In this document: piece after piece, positions 1 through 8,738 of the stretch
Numbering within the stretch: position 1 is the stretch's first letter
How the letters are laid out: every line of letters starts with the position of its first letter
DNA from: Campanula takesimana
Taxonomy: Eukaryota; Streptophyta; Magnoliopsida; Asterales; Campanulaceae
Direction: 5' to 3'
Assembly: GCA_026119855.1 (NCBI GenBank)
Contig: JAOWBW010001317.1
Location: forward strand, 106,412-170,411
Length of the DNA stretch: 64,000 bases
Position numbers and translations under genes: made by a program
Notes under the pieces: model-generated
What the model saw: only the letters and a program-made list of their open reading frames with translations
Database searches by the model: none
Told to the model about the DNA's origin: nothing

Positions 1-133
1 ACAAGGATGTCCAGCCCATTTACACAAAAATAATACGGAGTATACGCAATCTTGCACGTAATTCAAGAAAGATACAGCTTACAAATATAGAAATAATTCC
101 TTTCAGATTTTGATTAGTAGGAGTAATATAATA

Positions 134-311
134 CTCCCCCTGTATTAATTATCTTTTCATTTTCATTGCCATTTTTCATTTTTCTAAAAACTTCTTTCTA
201 TTTCTACAACTTTAAGCTTTAATGTGTATAAACACAATGTGGCTAGTGAAGCAGTGTTCATATCTTTAAACAGTTTGAATAGTCAAACGTGAATATCATT
301 TTAGGACGGAG
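134..311. mobile_element. possible degenerate Stowaway MITE
   Basis: The left end reads TACTCCCCCTGTATT and the right end, read in reverse, resembles TATTCACTCCGTCCT. Both are weak versions of the CTCCCTCCGTCCC terminus of plant Stowaway (Tc1/mariner) miniature elements. The inverted match is short and imperfect, so this may be a chance resemblance. The flanks (1-133 and 312-794) are AT-rich and I see no gene in them. Confidence 0.35.
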
Positions 312-794
312 TGAATATTTTTGTACAAAATAAATATCACGATAAACTTATTAAATTTTAAATTTACTTATTTATATGTATTGCGTACACAAGTATAAAA
401 TTGTATTGAATTTGTTTTCTAATAAAAAGATAAAAAAAATGACGTTAATATTAAATGGAAGCAGAATATTATAGATCGGCATTCCCAAAACTATTAGCGT
501 TTGAACACCTCATGGAGAAGGAACGCGTAAACACAATGAAAGGATTAAATTTCTCTATATTTTTTTTTTCCTTTTACCAAGAAGGATGAAATTATTAAAA
601 GCAAACTGACCAGGGTGGTAAATTTATGAATAGGAGACAAAAATGAGACTGGATTCGTGTTTACTCTAGTTTTTGTATGCACTATGTTTACTCGAGTGAG
701 GTCTTTACTTTGTTGTACTTCAATTCAATCATACGGACCCTCCATCTAAAATTTATAGTTTTGCTTAACTTTTAAATATTTTAAAGTTATAATA

Positions 795-1044
795 CTCTCT
801 GTCCCAGAAAGAGAGTCTCATTTTAACTTTTTATGGTCAACAAAAATAAATTTTGACCAAACAGTGGTGTCGATCTAATCGTTCTAGTAAAATTCTAAAA
901 GTTGTAATTGATTAATCATTAAGTGATTTATCAATAACACATTTTAGAATTTTATTGTGATGATTAGATTGATACCAATGTTTAAGTTCATTTTTGTTGA
1001 TCATAAAAAGTTAAAATGAGACTATCTTTCGGGGACAGAGGGAG
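795..1044. mobile_element. Stowaway (Tc1/mariner) MITE
   Basis: A 250-bp element flanked by TA on both sides, the target duplication of mariner-type elements. The ends are long inverted repeats: CTCTCTGTCCCAGAAAGAGA on the left, and on the right the complement of a CTCCCTCTGTCCCCGAAAGA-type end. The similarity continues through GTCTCATTTTAAC and beyond. It has no coding capacity and depends on a transposase elsewhere. The next stretch, 1047-1213, is plain AT-rich DNA. Confidence 0.9.
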
Positions 1045-1216
1045 TATAAATTTTAGGAAATCAGTGATTTTGAAGCTTTAAATTTTAATAATAAGACTAA
1101 TTTTTAAAATAAGCAAAAAAGAAAAATAAAACTATCATTTTATATCATTTTGAGATAAGTAAAAAGAAAAAATAAAATTATTATTTTAAAACCGAGGAGT
1201 AAAATTAATGGAGTAA

Positions 1217-2032
1217 GACTACCCACAATGGGGGTATGAAATGGTGTATGAAAATGGAGGGAGGTGTATGAAACCATTGTGGGGGGTGTATGAAAAGTGG
1301 GGGTTGAATTTTGGGTATGAAATCTTTCATACCGGTTGAATTTTGTGGAAAAGCTCCAGCAAAAACACGTGGCGGGCTACCATTCGTGAGGCGTCAGGCG
1401 CGTGTACCACACGGCCCGACAGGGCGCGTGTGGTACCGCCCAGACGGTTTTTTTTTTTTGTTTTTCCCTTTGTTTGCCACGTGTCTAAACGTGGTTGGTC
1501 CGTTTTATTTTCGAATTTATTTTTTTATTTCATTTTTTTTTAGCTGAATTATCACCTAGAATTTTTTTTATTTTTTTTGGCCAAAATTCATTATTTTTTT
1601 CCCTATAAAATGATACAAGTTTCATTAGATTTAGACACAAAAAAAAAATCTCTCTTTTCTCATTTATCATTTTCCATTTTAGCCTACACTTAAAAAAATT
1701 CATCATCTTTTGAGTGAAATGGATCTCAATAATAATCCTTTCAACACTCAAAAAAAAAATTAATTTAGTGTAAAATATTATTTTAATTATAAATAATAAT
1801 AATAATTATTATTTTTTACTAATCATAAAAATAAAGAATATATAAAAAAATAAAAATAATATAAAGTAGTGGGGTATAGAATGATGAGTGGGAGGGGGAT
1901 GAATTTTTTTTTCCAACTAACCATTGTAGGGGGGTTGTATGAAAGGGGTGTATGAAAGATGAGGTGGATAGGATAAAGTGTTAAAAGTGGATGTTGAATT
2001 TTTTTTGGTGTATGAAACCATTGCTCATAGTC
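1217..2032. mobile_element. PIF/Harbinger-type non-autonomous element
   Basis: An 816-bp element flanked by an exact TAA at 1214-1216 and 2033-2035, the three-base A/T target duplication of PIF/Harbinger (Tourist) transposons. The termini are GACTACCCACAATGG and the complement of CCATTGCTCATAGTC, an imperfect inverted repeat. Both ends carry several copies of a TGTATGAAA-like subterminal motif in inverted orientation. Small open frames inside (1311-1547 and the opposite strand at 1530-1751) look like no transposase. The middle is AT-rich with one GC-rich patch near 1365-1445. Confidence 0.8.
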
Positions 2033-2245
2033 TAAGGCAGGTTCATAATTACGGCTGGTGAGGTAGTTGATGAGTAAAGGTAAATAAGGAAATGTCATAG
2101 GCAATTAATGGATTCCTTGGACTAGAGCTTAAACCGACTAATATTGTAGCCGGATGGAGCACTACAAATATTTCGTAAAAGGCAATGATAGGGCACCAAA
2201 ATAGTTTATAAAATGATAGATACAATATAAGGTTATGATATTTTA

Positions 2246-3131
2246 GGCGAATTCTTGTTTGCGGCGGGTGTACGCGTGCGGCGGGCGTGCCCCGCGGGTC
2301 ACCCGCCCGGCCCGACCCGAACCGCCAGCCATCCTCCATTCCCATCTTGACAAGTGTCCTTTTAAAAAAAAAAAAAAACCAAAAACTTTAAAATGCTATA
2401 TCTTGAGATTTATAACTCAGAAAAATAAAATAAAAATACCGTTGTATTCGTCTCGACGAGACGAGTAAAACTACATAGGTCATGATATGGTTTGATGTTA
2501 TTTTTTTTTAAACATTTTTTTACACATAAAAAGTTTGAGGTGCTTGCCAGCTTTTTCATTTTCAAAAAGTAACATTTTTCTACTGTCAAATGTAACATCA
2601 ATTTTACAAAAAAAAAAAAAAAATTGGTTTGCATTTCAATTGTTACTTTCTCAATAAAAAAATTGTTACATTTCATATATAATGTTACATTAAAGAATAT
2701 AAACTGTTACAATTGAGAAAAAAAATGTTACATTCATTTTTTTACAAAATGTAACATTAGTTTAGTTGTCAATCCTATGTTAATTTGGGGGAGAAAAAAG
2801 TGTTACATTAGAAAAAAAAAGTGTTACATTAGAAAAAAAAAAGTGTTACATTCCTTTATAAAAAGTGTTACATTAATGTAGTTGTCAATCTTTATGTTAT
2901 CTTTAATCTATTGCATCAAATTTATGGTACATTTTTGAAAGAAAAAAAGTGTTACATTTGAAAAACAAAAGTGTTACATTTCATTATACTAAGTGTTACT
3001 TTTGTTGAAGGAAAAAAAGTTGGGGTGGAAAAAAAAAAAAAAAAAAAAAGATCGGCTCGGCGGCTCGGCTCGGCGGCTTGGCTGGGCGGCTCCGTTGTAC
3101 GCCGTACAACGGATGTACAGGAGACCACCTC
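2246..3131. mobile_element. non-autonomous Mutator-like element with 9-bp TSD
   Basis: An 886-bp insertion bounded by the exact 9-bp duplication GATATTTTA (2237-2245 and 3132-3140), the size made by Mutator-like transposases. Its right end, GGAGACCACCTC, is shared with the Mutator-like element ending at 7070. The left end is GC-rich (GGCGGGTGTACGCG) and only weakly inverted to the right end, so terminal repeats are poor or absent. The interior carries a cluster of TGTTACATT-like motifs. It sits inside the left arm of an older inverted-repeat element. No transposase gene is present. Confidence 0.75.
2580..3003 (+). repeat. cluster of TGTTACATT-like motifs
   Basis: About a dozen copies of TGTTACATT or close variants (TGTAACATC, TGTTACAATT, TGTTACTTTT) are scattered at irregular spacing in AT-rich DNA inside the Mutator-like element. 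Most are in one orientation and two are inverted. The second Mutator-like element (5985-7070) has a comparable cluster of GTAAC/GTTAC motifs. Repeated short motifs in the noncoding part of Mutator-like elements are known for the VANDAL group, where they bind anti-silencing proteins. Any such role here is inference. Confidence 0.8.
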
Positions 3132-3577
3132 GATATTTTATTGGCCAAATCGATTGTAGACCTGACACACTCTAATTAAAAGTACCAATAAAATATTGAC
3201 ACATCATTTTGTGAACCAAGTTTTGTGAGATTTTTTTGTTACTTTACCTATACCCACACCGTACAGTCATAACAAAAGTCGCTTTATTTTTTCAATTTAA
3301 TTGAAGTTTAAAAACAAAATTATTAAAAATTAATCACTTTAATAAAATTTTAAATATTATTATTGATGTTCTTGATAAAAATTCTTTCAATAGGAATTAC
3401 TCCATTCATCCTAAATAAATATTTATTTAAAAAACAATTGACGTTAAATCAATGATAATTCATTTCGTAAAAAAAACATCTCTAAAAAAAATTTTAATCA
3501 ATTTTTTTACTAGCCTTTCATATTTGCAAAATAATATTTCAAAAATAACGACAATATATATGCATATTTACAATTTA

Positions 3578-3848
3578 TCCCTCCAGTCCAAAATAACTGT
3601 CATTTTTGGACCAAAATTTTCGTCCAAAATAATTGTCATTTTTGAGCTAAATGTCTCCCTTATCCTTGCATTGAAACTTGTTTTCTTTTATTAATTATCT
3701 TAGTGTGAGACATTAATGTAAGAAAGTTGCACACTTAATAGGAGTAAAGTTAGAACTTTTGTCTGTCACAAAGTCATGATAATTATTACATTTTTTAAGA
3801 ATTGTGTAAATACAAAAAATAAAAACAGTTATTTTGAACAGGAGGGAG
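3578..3848. mobile_element. Stowaway MITE
   Basis: TA dinucleotides (3576-3577 and 3849-3850) flank termini TCCCTCCAGTCCAAAATAAC and the complement of GTTATTTTGAACAGGAGGGAG, an inverted repeat of the Stowaway type. The centre repeats the AATAATTGTCATTTTTG motif. There is no coding capacity. Confidence 0.85.
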
Positions 3849-3984
3849 TATAAAAAAGCAAACATCATAAAATATCGAGGTTTTAGAATTTCTACGCCTG
3901 TGCAAGTCTAATCAAGTTCGATCTCTAGGTAGGGCTAGCACTTTCATTAATGTCCATCAATTCTCCATGTTGTTAAGAAAGCTA

Positions 3985-4287
3985 CTCCACCGGTCCGGTT
4001 TAAAGTTCTTATTTTGACTTTGTACGCTTATTAAGGAATCGAAGCAAAATTGAGTCAAGAATAGTAGTTGCCGCTGGAGGATATAATTGTCCATTCATAA
4101 AGCAAGTGGGTGAAAAATAGATGTGTAAGTGATAGGTTTTTTGTAATATACTATGAACTTTATGAGGACAAGAATGTCCAAAACATTATTCATTCTTTAT
4201 CATTTAAGTAAGGAATAAAACAACTAAGAACCTTAAACTGGACATATCAAAAAGGAATATAAGAACCTTAAACTCGGACGGAAGGAG
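3985..4287. mobile_element. Stowaway MITE
   Basis: TA at 3983-3984 and 4288-4289 flanks a 303-bp element. Its left end CTCCACCGGTCCGGTTTAAA matches the complement of the right end (CTCCTTCCGTCCGAGTTTAA in reverse). A second, internal copy of AAGAACCTTAAACT lies about 45 bp inside the right end. Noncoding. Confidence 0.85.
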
Positions 4288-4892
4288 TATATTATTATGA
4301 AGAAAATTTGAGCTTTTAATTTGTTTATTGGCTTTGATGAGGATGTCATATGGAGGACACAAAATACTACCCTTTTTTAAAAAAAATGGTAAATATAAAG
4401 TTACAAAAAAGTACCACAAAACTTGGTCTACAAAATGATGTGTTAAGATTTTGTTTGTGTATTTAATTAAAGTGTGTCAGGTCCACGATCGATATAACCA
4501 ATAAAAATTCATCACCTCATTTTGTGTCCATAATTTTGTGATTTTTTTTCCCCCTAACTTTACTCTTTTTTTTTAATCGTAGATGGTCTTAGGCAGAGCT
4601 GTTCAGTTCCAGTCCATGGATCAGTCTATTAAATGAACATATCAAGATAGTAACTCTAGTCCCGACGACAATCATTCATGAAGATTGTTATTCCTCTCTA
4701 CAAAACTAAAGCATAAACATTTGTTCAAGAGCACACTTACTTTTTATCTTCAGTGCCATGTAAAAACGTTACTCCAAACTTTTAAGTGAAATTAGAATCA
4801 AATACTTCATCTGTCTCAAAATGATATTCACACTTTTATAGACGTTATTATGAAGGAATTTTGAGAAATAATTTTAGGTTAGATCTTCATTT

Positions 4893-5276
4893 AAGCCTGG
4901 CAATTAGGCGGGTCGGGTCGAGGCGGGTTCTAGCGGGTTAAGCCGGGTCTATCCACCGCAACCCGTTTAGATTTACGGGTCAAACGGGTCGGGTTGAAAC
5001 GGCCGGGTAACAGGTTGTGGCGGGTCGACCCGTTTATTATTTTTCCCTTTTTTTTTTTTTTTTTTTTTTACCTTTGAATGTCACCCCAAACTATTTGTTC
5101 TCGCGGTTTGAAACGGGTCGAAACGGGCGGGTTGATTCGGGTCGACCCGTTAAGCTTCGCGGGTTGAAACATGTGACCCGATTTAACCCTCTAACTTAAA
5201 CTGGTTGGGTCGGGTCGGGTAATTAGCGGGTTGAGTCGGGCGGGTTAGCGGGTGATCACCCACAATTGCCAGGCCT
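4893..5276. mobile_element. hAT-type MITE rich in GGGTCGGGTCG
   Basis: The ends are AAGCCTGGCAATTAGG and the complement of CACAATTGCCAGGCCT, matching the AGGCCTGGCAATTG terminus seen in plant hAT miniature elements. The candidate 8-bp target duplications (CTTCATTT and ATTCATTC) agree at six positions. The interior has many copies of CGGGTCGGGT in both orientations and a long T run. Short open frames are by-products of the GGGTCG repeats. The stretches on either side (4516-4892, 5277-5459) show only one possible Stowaway end near 4801. Confidence 0.75.
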
Positions 5277-5459
5277 ATTCATTCTTCACATACCAACCAG
5301 TAATACTCACCTTATTGCCTTAATACTTGCATAATAATTAACGGACAGCCACCCATTAATGGACAAATGATTCCTTTCTAAATGAAACTCATTTAAAGAT
5401 CAGTGGGATAAAAGGAGGTGTAGAGATAGAAAGAGCAAGAGAGAGATAGAAGGGTTTAC

Positions 5460-5646
5460 CATGGAAATAATTCCAGAAAATGACAGATCCAACGTTACCC
5501 CAATCGCCTTCATGCAAATCAACATTTTTGATGTTGGAAGGGCTCATATCTGAGATGTGATGAGGTCTGTACCTAAAGATCTCATGGAACACATCTCCAT
5601 CTGACTTTATGTTTATTTTGTCAACTAAATGTCCCTTTAGAGCCAT
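5460..5646 (-). CDS. MLP-like (Bet v 1 fold) protein, exon 1 only
   Basis: From the ATG at 5646 the reading frame begins MALKGHLVDKINIKSDGDVF and continues with HHISDM, NVDLHEGDWG and SVIFWNY. This is the N-terminal half of major-latex-protein-like proteins, small ligand-binding proteins of the Bet v 1 fold. The coding exon can be spliced at CATG/GTAAAC (donor 5459-5458), after 62 codons plus one base. That matches the conserved single intron of this family. The usual second exon of roughly 90 codons is not visible between 1 and 5459. Either the intron exceeds 5 kb and is filled by the transposons listed above, or the gene has lost its 3' half. The frame shows no damage and has an upstream TATA box, so I favour a real gene truncated by the window. 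Confidence 0.75.
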
Positions 5647-5730
5647 CTTAAAACTAGAAACAAATTGATTTCCTTTGGTGGGTTGTGAAGAAGTGGTGAA
5701 AGATGCAGAAAATTGCTTGGTTTTTTGCCA

Positions 5731-5740
5731 TTTATATAGC
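5731..5740 (-). promoter_or_regulatory. TATA box of the MLP-like gene
   Basis: On the minus strand GCTATATAAA lies about 85-95 bases upstream of the MLP-like ATG, leaving a normal plant 5' leader of about 55-60 bases. The leader is unremarkable. Confidence 0.6.
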
Positions 5741-5984
5741 CAATGTTTCCCTTTATTTCATTTATTTATTTAATATTATTATCACTATTTATTATTATTT
5801 TATTTTATTTTTTGTCATGACCTAGTAATATTAGTTATATAGCTGGCCTTATCTTTAAGAAGGTTCCATTATACTCCCTCCGTGGGGTAGGAGTCCTATT
5901 TCTGAATTATGCATTTTTTTTAATTAATTCATAAGAAATTAGTTGGCATTTTAAGTGGGTGGGTGTGGGTTGCAGATATAATTG

Positions 5985-7070
5985 GACAAAGACTCATGTG
6001 AGAACAAGGGGATCCGTCTCATGGGTGAGACGGGTCGGATCCTTGCCCATGACCCTGTCCATGAACAAGTTCCAAGGCCCATGGGGCATAACCCGCCACG
6101 TGGCACCCTTTCATCGGTTCTTTTTTTTCCTTTTTTTTTTTTTTTGCTGTTGCTGCTCCAGGACCCATGGGCGACCCTGCCACGTGGCAGTCTCTCGTAG
6201 GCCCGAAAAAAAAAAATTAAATTTTTATATTTTCATTATTGGTTTTTTCGGTTTTTGAAAAGTAATAGTTACTATAACTAAAAGTAACAAACGTGTTACT
6301 TATATGTAATAGTTTGTATACAGAAAAGTAATACATATATACAGAAAAGTAACAATGTTTTTTTCTATGTTTTTTTCGTTTGCCAAAAGTAATACTTATT
6401 TACAACTAAAATGTAACGAACATGTTACTTATATGTAATAGTGTTTATACATAATTTGTAATACATATGTATAGAAAAGTAATATTATATCTATATGTTT
6501 TCATAAGTTACAATGGGGTTCAATTTATCATGATACATGTAAAAATATTACATTATCTATAGAAAATATGTTACAATTTTCATCTATTAAAGTGTTACAT
6601 TTACTTGTATAAACAATTACATTCATATACATAAGTTATTATTTTTCAAATGTTACTTTTTCCTAAAAAATAAAATCAAAATACACAATATTTTATATTT
6701 TTGCAAAAGCACTATTATATTTCAGTATAAATTATAATTACATTTAGATATTGTTTGGGTTACATGTAATTATAGTTAGTATTACATTTGAAAAAATGGG
6801 TAAAAACGAGCTTATGTTTTTTTAAAACAGGTATTACGTTTACTTATGAGCAATGTTACTTTATATGTATACAGTCATTACTTTAAGAGATGGTAACTAT
6901 TACTTTTGGTAAACCACTGAAAAGCCGAAAAAAAGATATAAAAACTGAAAAAAAAAACTAAAAAAAAAAAAAAAAAAAAAACTGCCACGTGGCGGTTCAT
7001 GCCCATGGGTCAGGATCCGACCCGTCTCACCCATGAGACGGATCCCCTTGTTCTCATGGGAGACCACCTC
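5985..7070. mobile_element. non-autonomous Mutator-like element with long TIRs and 9-bp TSD
   Basis: An exact 9-bp duplication ATATAATTG (5976-5984 and 7071-7079) brackets a 1086-bp element. The terminal inverted repeats are nearly perfect from TGAGAACAAGGGGATCC inward through CCCATGAGACGG-type sequence for about 50 bp. The outermost dozen bases match poorly. CCACGTGGC and CCCATGG palindromes lie just inside both repeats. The core is AT-rich with many AGTAAC/GTTACT motifs on both strands. No transposase is encoded. The right terminus GGGAGACCACCTC matches that of the element at 2246-3131. Confidence 0.9.
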
Positions 7071-7138
7071 ATATAATTGTTTAAAATATTTTATGGATGA
7101 AAAATAAGTTAGTTACGTAGTGGTTTATTGTAATTATT

Positions 7139-7428
7139 AAATACTCCTACCAAATTATATAACATTCTTATACAAAGCATGCATAATATAATTTAAATGA
7201 GCTAAGATCCAAACTTTACTTAATTTTGAGTCCGCTTTGGTGTGACGCTCAAAATCAAGTTATTTAGGTAAATAACTCTTTGTCAATCATATCATATATG
7301 ACTTAGATCTTTTATGAGATTCTTTAGACATCATATGTCGAAGCGTGTTTTAATCTCATCTTGTGACTTATGCCCAAAACCTTTTTGATAGCCTAATTAA
7401 GTCAAACCATTTTAAACGCATAAGAATC
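7139..7428 (-). mobile_element. Copia fragment related to element E
   Basis: This segment aligns by eye with the inside of element E at about 21826-22100. Shared pieces include TATAATTTAAATG, TATTTAGGTA, AATAACTC and AGCCTAATTAA, with many substitutions. It ends where element A's 3' LTR begins, so A landed in an older copy of E's family. The left limit near 7139 is uncertain. The 7080-7138 stretch shows nothing recognisable. Confidence 0.6.
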
Positions 7429-8028
7429 TGATGCTGCAAGAAATGCACCGGATCAGCCTTTCGTCTAACGGTTCGGATAATCCTAGCAAGGAGAACTCCT
7501 CAATCGGATCTACACACACGAAACAATAAAGTAAACTAGCCGGGGCTTCACCGGCGAAGGCCCTCCGGCGTGAGAGTAAGAATACGGTTTGTATGAGATA
7601 TAACAAATAGAAATCAATTGACTAGAGTAAGAGCCAAGAGAATTCGTTACCAGTTTATCGTATGAGAGCCTGTTTATATAGGCGCTGGTGAATTAGTCCT
7701 GACTTGTTAAGGAAGCCATTGAGTCCGTTTTGTTATAGAACTCGTACATTAGGAAAGTAGAATCCTGATAAGGATTATATTCATTGTTACCTTGTAGAAG
7801 AGATACCCTTGTCAAGTAAGGAATCCCTCTAATTATGTAGATATTGGACTTTATTTGTAGATTCTGTGTTATATTAGGAATGTAGCCTTGTTACCGTAGA
7901 ATGGGCACAAGTCGGCCCGTATATCACAACTCGGCATACGTCCAGCTGAGGTGAGTCTTAATCCTTTCTTTGTGGGCTTAGGCCCGTATATGCTGAGGCC
8001 CAATACCTAGGTCGGTTTATGTCGTTCA
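7429..8028 (-). mobile_element. 3' LTR of Gypsy/Tat element A
   Basis: On the minus strand the repeat runs from TGAACGACATAAACC to TTGCAGCATCA, that is TG to CA, about 600 bp. A purine-rich tract (AACTCGGGGACCAC) lies directly before it. A TATA box (TATATAAACA, plus coordinates 7673-7680) is correctly placed for a minus-strand promoter. The partner 5' LTR lies beyond the window because C is inserted in A. The 5-bp flank on this side is GAATC. The right boundary follows from the polypurine tract; the left boundary from the end of similarity to E. Confidence 0.65.
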
Positions 8029-8045
8029 GTGGTCCCCGAGTTTCT
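8029..8045 (-). other. polypurine tract of element A
   Basis: Minus-strand AAACTCGGGGACCAC directly precedes the LTR start TGAACG. This is the expected position of the plus-strand DNA primer in reverse transcription. Confidence 0.55.
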
Positions 8046-8273
8046 ACTTTGGATTTATTCAAGTAGAAAGTAATGATGACTCTGTCTTGACTTCAGCCCA
8101 ACCCCTGCTCCTGATGTGACATTAAGCCGTCAAAATCTCCAAAATCTCTGATGAATCTTGGGCACGTAAGATGGTGAGGCGGGTTTTGAACATTATTCAT
8201 GGGGAGGAGGAACTTCATTAATTGCGCCCGTTACATCAGCTCTAAGCATTTGGTCTTTTCAAATCCTTGGAAG

Positions 8274-8282
8274 TATAAAAGG
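8274..8282 (+). promoter_or_regulatory. TATA box for antisense transcription in element A
   Basis: TATAAAAGG on the plus strand lies upstream of the acidic frame at 8433 and the Transposase_28-like gene at 9424, both opposite to A's gag-pol. It is well formed and about 30 bp upstream of pyrimidine-rich candidate start sites. Its use is inferred. Confidence 0.45.
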
Positions 8283-8432
8283 CGGTGATCTATCTTCCAC
8301 TTAGTTTATCTCCCCCTTCACCAGTCCCCTTTCGTTGACTCATTTCTTTAAATCCTTTGACCCAATAATAGTTCTGAAAAGGGCTCACTCTGACGCCTTC
8401 CCTGAAGAAAAAGGCTCATCCGAACAACATGA

Positions 8433-8738
8433 ACAGCAACAGGATCCCGTCGGTACCAGCAGCGACGGCAGCGACTCCCCCCTCATGGACCGTCATTCCT
8501 GGTAGATGACTCACCCTCCGACAGCAACGGAGAATACTCTTCTTTTATTTTGACTCCAACCGCTGACGACGGCGATGATGATGATGATGGCGATGATGAT
8601 GATGATGGCGATGATGAAGAAGAAGATGAAGACGAGGAAGCCGATGAGGACGAAGATTCCATAGATGGAAACGAGTGGAACTATTATTGTGATTATGAAT
8701 GGGATGTAGATGGTGATGAAGACCATAATCTTTTTTAG
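8433..8738 (+). CDS. acidic Asp/Glu-rich reading frame in element A
   Basis: The frame is open from 8433 to a stop at 8738 but has no ATG of its own, so if used it is probably an exon. It begins with a Gln/Arg/Pro-rich part, passes through DDSPSDSNGEYSS, and becomes a long Asp run encoded by GAT/GAC repeats, then EEEDEDEEADEDED. It ends with a W/Y-containing tail. It lies between the plus-strand TATA box and the antisense gene. It may be low-complexity sequence rather than a gene; I recognise no family. Confidence 0.3.
   Translation, partial: TATGSRRYQQRRQRLPPHGPSFLVDDSPSDSNGEYSSFILTPTADDGDDDDDGDDDDDGDDEEEDEDEEADEDEDSIDGNEWNYYCDYEWDVDGDEDHNLF

Larger units (their letters stand above)
3141..4515. 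mobile_element. inverted-repeat (foldback) element, outer ends not resolved
   Basis: The left arm (about 3141-3255) and right arm (about 4385-4510) are reverse complements at roughly 75 percent identity. Shared pieces include GACCTGACACACT, TTAATTAAA, CACATCATTTTGT and CAAGTTTTGTG. Left-arm similarity appears to continue left of 2246, across the Mutator-like insertion, so that insertion split the arm. Two Stowaway MITEs lie in the centre. I could not fix the outer ends or a target duplication, so the transposon class is open. Confidence 0.6.

Noticed and set aside
2259..2345. GC-rich patch as a CpG-island promoter or gene exon
   Set aside because: It is the terminus of a Mutator-like element bounded by a 9-bp duplication.
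5017..5199. Small ORF in GGGTCG-rich DNA
   Set aside because: By-product of the hAT MITE's repeated GGGTCGGGTCG sequence; no family resemblance.
5873..5920. Possible Stowaway end (TACTCCCTCCGTGGGG)
   Set aside because: No matching inverted end found. The TACTCCTACC near 7146 belongs to the Copia fragment, which has the same word in element E.
7540..7570. CCGG(C/G)G repeats in A's LTR as a phased motif cluster
   Set aside because: Spacings are 11 and 14 bp and no second cluster occurs elsewhere in A, so the pattern of the other families is not met.
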